From assembly GCA_016936785.1 (NCBI GenBank), contig JAFGXE010000103.1:1-6852 (forward strand): a stretch of DNA of 6,852 bases, given 5' to 3'. This DNA is from Alphaproteobacteria bacterium. Lineage in GTDB: Bacteria; Pseudomonadota; Alphaproteobacteria; Rs-D84; NBLK01. Numbering within the stretch: the stretch's first letter is position 1; each line of letters opens with the position of its first letter. Of this stretch, positions 1-6,842 are shown one piece after another. The position numbers and the translations under genes were made by a program. Under the pieces are notes generated by a model that saw only the letters and a list, made by a program, of their open reading frames with translations, had not been told where the DNA came from and made no database searches.

Positions 1-2483
1 GTTTGTCGGAAGAAGAGCTTGTTGTGACGGATAAAGATTTTCATCTTGCCGTAAACGAAATTGAATCATTGGAAAAGATTTTTGCGCAAGTGAGCAATAA
101 AACATCTCAAAATTTAGCGCAAAGTTTGAAAAACCTAAGTCAAAATAAAGAGAATATTGTTTTTAGCGATTACGAAAATGTTTTTTTAACACAAGAAGGT
201 AAAATTAAATCTTTTGGAATAAAGAATGTGGTAGGGTATGAACTTTTTGTCCAATCAGGAGAAAAAGTTCAAGATTTTCAAGATAAAATTTATGCAAAAG
301 CTGTCTATCGAGATACAATTGCGGTTTTACGGATTGCATTTTCTTTTCTTGATGTTTATGACAACTTGAAAAAATCTGTTTCAGCAATGGATTTTGATGA
401 TTTAATTTATATGACCGCGGATTTACTTGAAAAAGCCGATCAGCTTCCTTGGGTGTTGTATAAAATGGATGGGACAATTCAGCATATTTTAGTGGATGAG
501 GCGCAAGATACATCCCCTGTGCAATGGCGAATTATTGATGTGCTTACGACTGAATTTTTTACGCAAGGTCAGCAAAAAGAATCAATTAAAACACTCTTTG
601 TTGTGGGTGATAAAAAACAGTCTATCTTCCGATTCCAAGGTGCGGATGTAAAAAGTTTTGAAGAAAGTTACTCTGTTTTTAAAGAGAGAATGTATGAAGG
701 AGGTTATCCGCTAACACGTTTGCCTCTGTCGATTTCATTTCGAACATCGCAAGATATTCTAACTGTTGTGGATCGTGTTTTTAACGAAGATGGTCGGGGT
801 GTTTCAGAAGAAGAGATGAATCACGAAAGTGCGCCCTCTTATCGTGGATTTGTTAAGGTTCATCCGCTTGTTGAAGCAGAAGAAAAAAAGACGGCTCTTC
901 GGCCAACCGTTGATAAAGTATTGTCAAAGTCTTCAAATGAATTGCTTGCAGAAGCTGTTGCGGAAGAGATAAAAAACTTAGTGGGCTCCCCGCCATTTCT
1001 TGCATCTGAAAATCGATTGATGCGTCCATCAGATATTCTTATTCTTCTTCAAAAGAGACAGCCTTTGGCGACTCTTTTATCTAAATCTCTTAAAGAAAAA
1101 GGGATTCCTGTTGAAGGCTTGGATCGTTTCCAACTTCTTGATGATCTTGTTGTCAAAGATTTGATGGCGCTTGGATTATTTGCACTTTTTCCAGAAGATG
1201 ACTTAACGACAGCAGGGATGTTGAAGTGTCCGTTAATTGATCTTTCAGAAAAAGATTTGTTTGATGTGTGTTATGCACGAAAAGAAGAAACAGTTTGGTC
1301 GCGATTCAAAAGCCAAAGGCGTTTTGAAAAAGAAGGATTGTTTCTGACACAACTAATTGAGAACCGCACACTCGGGCCGTTTGATTTTTATCGTTTTATT
1401 TTAGAAAATCAAGATGGACGCTATCGTTTTCTTTCAGCTATGGGAGAAAGTTATGCACAGTCTATTCAATCATTTTATGATCTTGCTTTCGATTATCAAA
1501 AAACTTATGGTGCGGATTTGCGCGGATTTTTATCGTATATGAAACAGTCTAATCCATCAATCAAGCGGGTTTTTTCTACGGAGGCACAAGGTGTGAAAAT
1601 TATGAGTGCTCATGGATCGAAAGGTCTTGAGTCACCTTTTGTTTTTCTTCCAGATACAATGCGGGTGGTATCAACGGGAAAGACAACTTTTTTCTTTAAT
1701 GAAAAAGGTATTCCTTTCACAGTCAGTTATGCTTCAAAAACATGTCGTTTTCTTGAAGGATTAAAAGATTCTGAAAAAAGTCATATCGAAGCAGAAAATT
1801 CTCGATTACTGTATGTTGCGATGACACGTGCGAAAGAAGGGCTCTTTATTTTTGGTGCGGGAAAAAGTAAAGAAGGAACATGGTATGATCGTGTTTCTAG
1901 TGCTATTATTGCTCTTGGTGGAAAAGAAGGTCTTTATGGCGAAGTGTCTTTAGGGGCTAAAAAACTTATGAATGAAAAAGATGAGATAGAACAAAAACGA
2001 CTGAATCACTGCGTTGCATTTGATGTGAAAGAAATTCCAGAGTTTCCGAGTGAAGAAGATATTGAAGCGAAAGAAGGAACACAAATTCATGCAATGTTAG
2101 CTTATTTATCCAAGTGTCCTTCAGAAACAAGAAATGAATTCATTCAAGAACAAACAAAAAGCTTGCGAGAACCAGATTTTTGGCGAGAAAAACTTCAACA
2201 ATGTTTGACGGATTTTCCTTTTCTTTTTGAATCACAAGCTTTAGCTGAAACTGACGTCATTACACCTCAGGGAGAACTGTTGCGTTTAGATCATTTTTCT
2301 ATTCAAAAAAATGAAATTTGGATAGTTGATTATAAAACAGATCAAAAAACAGAAAAAATTCCTCAAGTTTATGAAAAACAGTTGAAAAAATACGAAAGAT
2401 ATGTCAACAATATCTTTCAAGATAAAAAAATACGTACCTTCATTCTTTGGATGCGTGTTCTTAAACTGAAAGAAATTGTATGA
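1..2483 (+). CDS. addA: AddA helicase-nuclease, alphaproteobacterial type (5' end missing)
   Basis: UvrD/RecB-family ATP-dependent helicase fused to a RecB-type nuclease; with AddB it resects double-strand breaks to load RecA. The reading frame is open from the left edge (first full codon at base 3, TTG), so the true start lies upstream. About 826 residues are present against roughly 1,150 in full-length homologues; the Walker A motif and start of domain 1A are the missing part. Visible motifs, counted from base 3: II VDEAQD (164-169), III GDKKQSIFRFQGAD (202-215), IV SFRTS (245-249), V SAHGSKGLE (535-543), VI YVAMTRAKE (604-612). The nuclease domain looks intact: H696, D763, D776 and K778 in VDYKT, and Q793/Y797. 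The region around 341-420 (RPSDILILL, GLDR, DLMALG, CPL) follows the alphaproteobacterial AddA pattern. The stop overlaps the next gene by 4 bases. In many alphaproteobacteria addB precedes and a thioredoxin gene follows addA; here rel follows. Confidence 0.93.
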   Translation, partial: LSEEELVVTDKDFHLAVNEIESLEKIFAQVSNKTSQNLAQSLKNLSQNKENIVFSDYENVFLTQEGKIKSFGIKNVVGYELFVQSGEKVQDFQDKIYAKAVYRDTIAVLRIAFSFLDVYDNLKKSVSAMDFDDLIYMTADLLEKADQLPWVLYKMDGTIQHILVDEAQDTSPVQWRIIDVLTTEFFTQGQQKESIKTLFVVGDKKQSIFRFQGADVKSFEESYSVFKERMYEGGYPLTRLPLSISFRTSQDILTVVDRVFNEDGRGVSEEEMNHESAPSYRGFVKVHPLVEAEEKKTALRPTVDKVLSKSSNELLAEAVAEEIKNLVGSPPFLASENRLMRPSDILILLQKRQPLATLLSKSLKEKGIPVEGLDRFQLLDDLVVKDLMALGLFALFPEDDLTTAGMLKCPLIDLSEKDLFDVCYARKEETVWSRFKSQRRFEKEGLFLTQLIENRTLGPFDFYRFILENQDGRYRFLSAMGESYAQSIQSFYDLAFDYQKTYGADLRGFLSYMKQSNPSIKRVFSTEAQGVKIMSAHGSKGLESPFVFLPDTMRVVSTGKTTFFFNEKGIPFTVSYASKTCRFLEGLKDSEKSHIEAENSRLLYVAMTRAKEGLFIFGAGKSKEGTWYDRVSSAIIALGGKEGLYGEVSLGAKKLMNEKDEIEQKRLNHCVAFDVKEIPEFPSEEDIEAKEGTQIHAMLAYLSKCPSETRNEFIQEQTKSLREPDFWREKLQQCLTDFPFLFESQALAETDVITPQGELLRLDHFSIQKNEIWIVDYKTDQKTEKIPQVYEKQLKKYERYVNNIFQDKKIRTFILWMRVLKLKEIV
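2480..2483 (+). promoter_or_regulatory. ATGA stop-start overlap, addA to rel
   Basis: The TGA stop of addA (2481-2483) shares bases with the ATG of rel (2480-2482). Upstream there is only a weak purine stretch (GAAAGAAA, about 2468-2475) and no strong Shine-Dalgarno. Translation of rel therefore probably depends on ribosomes finishing addA, which places both genes on one transcript. The overlap is seen directly; the coupling is inferred. Confidence 0.75.
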
Positions 2484-4618
2484 CACTATCATCTCTTGTT
2501 CCTGTTGAGGTTCTTATTGAAAAGATGAAAAAACATCTTCCAAAATTTGATGAAGCTCTTCTCCGTAAAGGATATAATTATGGACTTGAGAAGCATGGTA
2601 AACAAATGCGACATAGCGGAGAGCTTTACTTTTCTCATCCCATTGCTGTTGCTGAGATTCTCATTGAACAACATCTTGATCTTGAAACGGTTGTCACAGG
2701 TCTTCTACATGATGTTCTTGAAGATACCCCTGTTTCTGAAGAAGAAATGACAAAGGAATTTGGGGAATCAATTACTTTCCTCGTTAAAGGGGTGACAAAG
2801 CTTGCAAAAGTAAAGCTTCAATCAGATAAGCTTAATCAAGCTGAAAACTTTCGAAAATTTATTCTTGCTGTGTCAAAGGATCTGCGTGTATTGATTACAA
2901 AACTTGCGGATCGTCTTCATAATATGAGAACACTTGAATTTCATCCAGATCCGGAAAAGCGTCGACGGAAATCACTTGAAGTGATGGAAGTCTATGCGCC
3001 TCTTGCAGATCGTATTGGTATGAATCAAATTAAGGACGAGCTTGAGTTGCTTGCGTTTGAGAACCTTGAACCTGAAAGTTATGAGCGCATTCAAAAAGAT
3101 CTTGAACAAATTCGCCAAGAAGGACAGGATCTGGTTTTGCCGATTACGGAAGAACTAAAGAACCTCGCAACAGAGAATCATATTGATGTTGAGGTTTTTG
3201 GACGTGAAAAATCTGTGCCGGCAATTTGGAAAAAGATGCAACGCAAAGGTCTTTCTTTTGATCGTGTTTTTGATATTATGGCTTTTCGGTACATTGCAAA
3301 AGATTTGACAGATTGTTATCGTATTCTTGGACTCATTCATGGTCGATATGCAATGGTTCCCGGTCGATTTAAAGATTATATCTCAACACCTAAGCCAAAT
3401 GGATATCAATCTATTCATACAACGGTTGTTGGGCCTTTTCACACACGGATTGAAATTCAAATTCGAACAGAGCAGATGCATGAAGTTGCGGAATTTGGTA
3501 TTGCTGCACATTGGGCATATAAAGAAGGTGTAGAAATAGATAAGTCTCAAGTCTTTTTTAATTCACTTGTCGAAGCACTTCAAAGTGCTGAGAATATGGA
3601 TGAGTTTTTTGAGCACACAAAGATTGATAGTTATACAGATGGTATTTTCTGTTTTTCTCCGCATGGAGATTTATTGTCTCTTCCTTATGAAGCGACTGCT
3701 CTCGATTTTGCTTATGAGATTCATTCTGAAATCGGGAATACATGTATTGGTGCAAAAGTTAATCGCAAGATCGTCAGTCTTCCAACTATTTTAAAAACAG
3801 GGGATCAAGTTGAGATTATGACATCAAAATCCCAAGAGCCCCGTCATGAATGGCTTAAATTCGTTGTTGCAAGTAAATCAAAATCGTATATCCGTCGATA
3901 CCTTCGACAAAAGAAATCTGATGAGATGATTCAACTTGGGCGTCAGATGGTTAAATTTATTTTTGAAGAAGAAGGGTTGGAGTGGAAAGAAAAAGCAATT
4001 GTGCGTCTGTTACCAACATTGCGCGCAAAAACACTCGAAGAAATTTATGCACATGTTGGCGAAGGATTACGATCTCCAGAATCTATCTTGTATGCATTGT
4101 ACCCAGATAAAAAGCATTTCGAGACAACGTCAGCATATCAAGTTAATTCTCTTGATGAAAAAAAAGATAAAAAAGAAAAGGCAAAAAGTTCTTTCTCAGG
4201 TTTGTCTGTAAAGTTTGCAGGGTGTTGTCATCCGCTTATTGGAAATCCAATTAAGGGAGTTATTCATACGGGCTCGGGAATTACAGTTCATAAAGCAAGT
4301 TGTCCTGAAGTGACACATGCGGAAGAAATTGATATTCATAAAGTGATTGATTTAAAATGGGATAACCTTCTAACGGAAGATATTGCTCTTGTCGGACGTA
4401 TTCAAGTTATTTGTGACCACCAAGCTGGTGCTTTGAATGATGTGACACAAGTCATTGCATCTCATAAAATGCGTATTCACGATATTCATGTTGTTTCGCG
4501 TTCAGTTAATTTTGTTGAGTTTATGGTTGATATTGAAACCCTCCGACAAGACGATTTTGATCGTCTTGTTGTGAACTTGCGAATGATGCCACGGGTTTGT
4601 TCTGTTACGAAAATTTAG
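2480..4618 (+). CDS. spoT: Bifunctional (p)ppGpp synthetase/hydrolase (Rel/SpoT)
   Basis: Long RelA/SpoT homologue that makes ppGpp/pppGpp from ATP and GDP/GTP and breaks it down, controlling the stringent response in the cytoplasm. It is complete at 712 residues, in the usual range. Domains in order: HD hydrolase with R44, H53, H77-D78, E81-D82 and D144, an apparently complete catalytic set; synthetase (about 235-350) with D265, RFKD at 296-299, NGYQS at 307-311 and E325 in EIQIRT; TGS domain (about 386-448) with H414; helical linker; a lysine-rich stretch at 560-569; zinc-finger-like domain with C582-C583, H604, C608; C-terminal ACT domain (about 637-712). RFKD is the RxKD signature of bifunctional enzymes, not the ExDD of synthetase-only RelA. 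One oddity: the usual YSI of the GRxKxxYSI block reads PAI here (247-249). The ATG overlaps the addA stop. The symbol could equally be rel or rsh; no rpoZ lies next to it. Confidence 0.96.
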   Translation: MTLSSLVPVEVLIEKMKKHLPKFDEALLRKGYNYGLEKHGKQMRHSGELYFSHPIAVAEILIEQHLDLETVVTGLLHDVLEDTPVSEEEMTKEFGESITFLVKGVTKLAKVKLQSDKLNQAENFRKFILAVSKDLRVLITKLADRLHNMRTLEFHPDPEKRRRKSLEVMEVYAPLADRIGMNQIKDELELLAFENLEPESYERIQKDLEQIRQEGQDLVLPITEELKNLATENHIDVEVFGREKSVPAIWKKMQRKGLSFDRVFDIMAFRYIAKDLTDCYRILGLIHGRYAMVPGRFKDYISTPKPNGYQSIHTTVVGPFHTRIEIQIRTEQMHEVAEFGIAAHWAYKEGVEIDKSQVFFNSLVEALQSAENMDEFFEHTKIDSYTDGIFCFSPHGDLLSLPYEATALDFAYEIHSEIGNTCIGAKVNRKIVSLPTILKTGDQVEIMTSKSQEPRHEWLKFVVASKSKSYIRRYLRQKKSDEMIQLGRQMVKFIFEEEGLEWKEKAIVRLLPTLRAKTLEEIYAHVGEGLRSPESILYALYPDKKHFETTSAYQVNSLDEKKDKKEKAKSSFSGLSVKFAGCCHPLIGNPIKGVIHTGSGITVHKASCPEVTHAEEIDIHKVIDLKWDNLLTEDIALVGRIQVICDHQAGALNDVTQVIASHKMRIHDIHVVSRSVNFVEFMVDIETLRQDDFDRLVVNLRMMPRVCSVTKI

Positions 4619-4676
4619 GCTTGCGAAAACAGGAAGTTTATGTAAAGTTTGAGAAAGAAAGAGAGGAGTTTTATCT
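4619..4676 (+). other. Intergenic gap between rel and lipoprotein gene
   Basis: This is the only real gap between genes in the window, at 58 bases. It holds a ribosome binding site at its right end. I see no GC-rich hairpin with a T-run, so no terminator, and no -35/-10 pair with acceptable spacing: TTGCGA at 4621 and TATGTA at 4639 are only 12 bases apart. Read-through from rel is therefore the simplest reading, but a weak or non-sigma70 promoter, or one inside the end of rel, cannot be excluded. Confidence 0.6.
4661..4668 (+). promoter_or_regulatory. Strong ribosome binding site deciding a GTG start
   Basis: GAGAGGAG lies 8 bases before the GTG at 4677. This near-consensus site supports the GTG over the first in-frame ATG (4710), which would remove most of the hydrophobic signal segment. 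It is the strongest Shine-Dalgarno I found in the window, suggesting independent initiation of the lipoprotein gene. Confidence 0.8.
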
Positions 4677-5942
4677 GTGTTTATATTTCGTTTTATTTTT
4701 TTGAGTTTTATGGTTTTTCTTTGGGGATGTGGGTTGACACCTCAAAAGCCAACTAATCCAACGACAATTCGTGAGTCTCTCTATCAACAGGGAGCTCATT
4801 CTCAATGGGAGTTACGAGGACAAGAGTGGAAATCAACTGTTGTGCCACATGATGATATCGTGAAAGTAGCGTTGTTTCTTCCTCTTTCAGGTCGCGCAAA
4901 TAATCTTGGGCGAGATATGGAAAATGCTGCAAAAATGGCCATTCTTCAAACAAATCCTAAAAATGTGATTTTAAAAATTTATGATACTCAAAGCACGGAA
5001 GAAGGTGCCCGTGGTGCTGCATATCAAGCAAAAATGGATTCTCCAGATATTATTGTTGGGCCAGTCTTTTCAAAACATGTCAAAGCTGTCAAAGAAATTC
5101 TGGATAAACCGATGATTTCATTCACAACAGATCAAGATGTTCTTGGCGCAGGAACATACTCACTCGGGGTTCTTCCTCAAAACCAGCTAGATTCTTTAAT
5201 GGATTATGCAAAGGAGAAAGGGAAAAAACGAATTGGTTTGATGTTGCCTTATACACATGCATCTCAAAAGCTTTTAGAAGAAGCGATTTTGACGGGAGAT
5301 GTGACGGAAAATGTTTTCTACAACTCTGGGGATCTCAAGCATATTCAATCTATGGCGAGAAAGATTTCACATTATGATGCGCGTTCACAGGCTATGGAAT
5401 CATATAAAAAATCAGCCGGTTCTTCTGTGCGCAATCGTTTGAAACATGTTCAAACACGTGGCGCATATCCATATGATGCAATTTTTGTCAGTGGAACAGA
5501 GTCAGATTTAGAAGCATCGGTATCTTTCTTGCGTTATTTTGAAGTCAATCCATCTGAAGTTAAATATCTTGGTTTTAGTCACTGGGATTCTGAAAATAAA
5601 CCAACACTTGCGCGTACACGTGCTTGGGTTTCAGGTCTTCCTTCTCATACAGATGAGGCTTTTAAGAACGCTTACCAAAGTCGCTATGGTGCAGTTCCAG
5701 ATGAACTTGCTATTTTTGCGTATGATGCTCTTGCTCTTATTTCAAAGATATCTCAAGACGGAAGTGTTTCACGGTATGAGATTCTTGATCCAAATGGTTA
5801 TGTCGGTGCATCAGGACTTTTCCGTTTAAAGGAAGATGGGACGAGTGAACATGCTCTTGAAATTCGCGAACTTTCTCCAACGGAAGAGACTCGCATAGAG
5901 CGTCCCGCACAGAATGTTTTTAAAGCAACAGTTGTCCAATGA
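4677..5942 (+). CDS. Lipoprotein, penicillin-binding protein activator-like (Peripla_BP_6/LpoA-C fold)
   Basis: Predicted outer-membrane or periplasmic lipoprotein of 421 residues with a type I periplasmic-binding fold. Residues 1-17 form a short hydrophobic signal with one arginine (R5), ending in a lipobox LWGC with C18 as the lipidated cysteine; Trp at -2 is unusual. After a linker, the binding fold runs from about 61 to 400: VALFLPLSG (64-72), a segment with IVGPVFS (126-132), IGLMLPY (186-192), YDAIFV (266-271), YLGFSHWD (297-304), FAYDALALI (347-355) and a C-terminal DPNGYVGASGLFRL block (371-384). This order and the last block match alphaproteobacterial proteins annotated as penicillin-binding protein activators, related to the C-terminal domain of LpoA, which stimulates PBP1A in enterobacteria. 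That role, or alternatively ligand binding, is inference here. The GTG start has a strong ribosome binding site. The stop overlaps the next gene by 4 bases. Confidence 0.85.
   Translation: MFIFRFIFLSFMVFLWGCGLTPQKPTNPTTIRESLYQQGAHSQWELRGQEWKSTVVPHDDIVKVALFLPLSGRANNLGRDMENAAKMAILQTNPKNVILKIYDTQSTEEGARGAAYQAKMDSPDIIVGPVFSKHVKAVKEILDKPMISFTTDQDVLGAGTYSLGVLPQNQLDSLMDYAKEKGKKRIGLMLPYTHASQKLLEEAILTGDVTENVFYNSGDLKHIQSMARKISHYDARSQAMESYKKSAGSSVRNRLKHVQTRGAYPYDAIFVSGTESDLEASVSFLRYFEVNPSEVKYLGFSHWDSENKPTLARTRAWVSGLPSHTDEAFKNAYQSRYGAVPDELAIFAYDALALISKISQDGSVSRYEILDPNGYVGASGLFRLKEDGTSEHALEIRELSPTEETRIERPAQNVFKATVVQ
5939..5942 (+). promoter_or_regulatory. ATGA stop-start overlap, lipoprotein to zeta-like kinase
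   Basis: The lipoprotein stop (TGA, 5940-5942) shares bases with the kinase ATG (5939-5941). The 25 bases before the ATG show no purine-rich Shine-Dalgarno, so initiation most likely relies on ribosomes terminating on the lipoprotein gene. The overlap is seen directly; the coupling is inferred. Confidence 0.75.
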
Positions 5943-6652
5943 TTAATTTCAATTTCCGGTCTATTTCTCTTTTCTTAAAGCGTTTTTTTGGACGGATTGG
6001 TGGTTTCTTTCCTTTAAGAAAAAAAATCGACCCAGATGTTGAAGATGTTGTAAAATATCGTCGTAAACGTCACTGTTTAATTATTGCAGGCCCTAATGGT
6101 GCAGGGAAAAGTACGTGTGCAGATGCTGTTGTTCCAGATGAACTCAAAATTGGTGAATTTGTAAATGCTGACAAAATTGCCGCTGGGTTATCACCGTATA
6201 ATCCTGAATCAGTGCGTTTAACAGCAGGTCGCTTGCTTATGAATCGCGTAGAAGATCTTATTCGGACGCGTCAAAATTTTGCGATTGAAACAACACTTGC
6301 GCCACGAGGGATTATTCATCTCATTCACCGTATGAAGGAAGAAGGATATCAAGTTACATTGTCTTTTCTTTGGCTGAGTTCTCCGAAGTTAGCGAAGCTA
6401 CGTGTTAAGACACGCGTAAAAACAGGTGGGCACGATATTCCGAATACTGAGATCTATCGTCGATATAAGCGTGGATTGCGTAATTTATTTAAAATTTACT
6501 TGCCTTTAGTTGATTTTTGTGTCATCTATAACGGGTCGGTGTTCCCCCCTGAGGTGGTTGCCCGATTCGCGAACGGCACTCTTGTTGATATGGTTGATTC
6601 GTCGCTATTTAATGCAATAAAAGGATCTTTAGATGACCAAGGCCCAGCGTAA
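5939..6652 (+). CDS. Zeta-toxin-like P-loop kinase (COG4185 type) with N-terminal extension
   Basis: Protein of 237 residues in the zeta toxin-like P-loop kinase group. Walker A is GPNGAGKST (51-59). It is followed by NADKIAAGLSP (76-86), where D78 fits the position of the catalytic base of zeta toxins; IETT (116-119), the substrate-binding ETT; LWL (144-146); GGHDIP (163-168); and an arginine-rich YRRYKRGLRNLF block (173-184), likely phosphate-contacting. Classical zeta toxins phosphorylate UDP-N-acetylglucosamine; members of this subgroup are mostly uncharacterised, so substrate and toxicity are unknown. Family members usually begin just before the Walker A strand, but this one has some 45 extra residues rich in Phe, Lys and Arg. 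No ATG, GTG or TTG occurs in frame between 5939 and the Walker A codons, so the extension is not a start-choice artefact. The gene is coupled to the lipoprotein upstream and overlaps the small gene downstream by 20 bases. A 50-base stretch near its end is markedly GC-rich. Confidence 0.85.
   Translation: MINFNFRSISLFLKRFFGRIGGFFPLRKKIDPDVEDVVKYRRKRHCLIIAGPNGAGKSTCADAVVPDELKIGEFVNADKIAAGLSPYNPESVRLTAGRLLMNRVEDLIRTRQNFAIETTLAPRGIIHLIHRMKEEGYQVTLSFLWLSSPKLAKLRVKTRVKTGGHDIPNTEIYRRYKRGLRNLFKIYLPLVDFCVIYNGSVFPPEVVARFANGTLVDMVDSSLFNAIKGSLDDQGPA
6531..6580. other. GC-rich patch inside the kinase gene
   Basis: 33 of these 50 bases are G or C (66%) by hand count, including a run of six C at 6544-6549. 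The neighbouring sequence is nearer 35-40%. The patch encodes the segment around GSVFPPEVVARF, with codons (CCC, GCC, GGC, AAC, GCG) that are rare elsewhere in the window. It stays in frame and creates no disruption. Confidence 0.6.
6619..6625 (+). promoter_or_regulatory. Ribosome binding site of the small gene, inside the kinase gene
   Basis: AAAAGGA ends 7 bases before the ATG at 6633. It lies within the last codons of the kinase gene and supports both the reality of the small gene and this particular start, which produces a 20-base overlap. Confidence 0.65.
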
Positions 6653-6842
6653 AACACTTTTTGAAAAAATTGATCGTGGTGTCAAAAGTGGGGCGCTTAC
6701 TGTGATTGAAACAGCAGAAAGGACAAATACAAAAATTCTTGTGTCTTGTCCTAAAGGGGAGATTAAAGAACTTTCTCCAGCACAGGCAAAGCGTGTTCTG
6801 AAAAAGAGAGAAGATGCCTGCTTAAAAGAAAATAATTCTTGA
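6633..6842 (+). CDS. Small basic protein of unknown function, possible kinase partner
   Basis: I do not recognise this 69-residue protein. It has about 16 Lys/Arg against 9 Asp/Glu, two cysteines (C39, C63), no signal peptide and no membrane segment. The pattern suggests helix (3-18), a strand pair (about 22-38 with TVIETAE and TKILVSC), then a basic helix (48-67) starting after ELSPAQ. It begins with ATG inside the end of the zeta-like kinase gene, in a different frame, with a good ribosome binding site, so the two are probably co-translated. Small genes next to zeta-like kinases are often antitoxins or immunity partners, but this one lies downstream whereas epsilon antitoxins are encoded upstream of zeta; a regulator or unrelated protein is equally possible. 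The stop is at 6840-6842, 10 bases before the window end, so no terminator can be judged. Confidence 0.7.
   Translation: MTKAQRKTLFEKIDRGVKSGALTVIETAERTNTKILVSCPKGEIKELSPAQAKRVLKKREDACLKENNS

Noticed and set aside
3..5. TTG at base 3 as the true start of addA
   Set aside because: The family requires an upstream Walker A region of more than 200 residues, and the frame is open to the window edge; the gene is cut, not naturally short.
205..513. Minus-strand open frame of about 102 codons inside addA
   Set aside because: It lies opposite conserved AddA motif-bearing sequence, has no recognisable domain, and looks like a by-product of AT-rich codon use on the other strand.
3567..4211. Alternative-frame plus-strand open frames inside rel (3567-3794 and 3936-4211)
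   Set aside because: The rel frame here encodes clear TGS and linker sequence without interruption; the alternative products are low-complexity and match nothing I know.
4631..4645. Minimal start-stop ORF (ATG TAA at 4640-4645) after AGGAAG in the intergenic gap
   Set aside because: The purine stretch is only 3 bases from the ATG, too close for good initiation, and a 6-base motif of this kind is expected by chance.
6401..6424. Small inverted repeat CGTGT-TAAG-ACACG and a tandem RVKT-RVKT protein repeat in the kinase gene
   Set aside because: The stem is only 5 bp, in coding sequence and without a T-run. The basic repeat lies where the family normally has alternating Arg-rich residues before GGHDIP, so it is probably ordinary sequence.
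5868..6779. Shared 12-mer GAACTTTCTCCA at 5868-5879 (lipoprotein) and 6768-6779 (small protein), encoding similar ELSP words
   Set aside because: The match is short and flanking bases diverge at once; two copies of a common codon string in an AT-rich genome are not evidence of a functional repeat or duplication.
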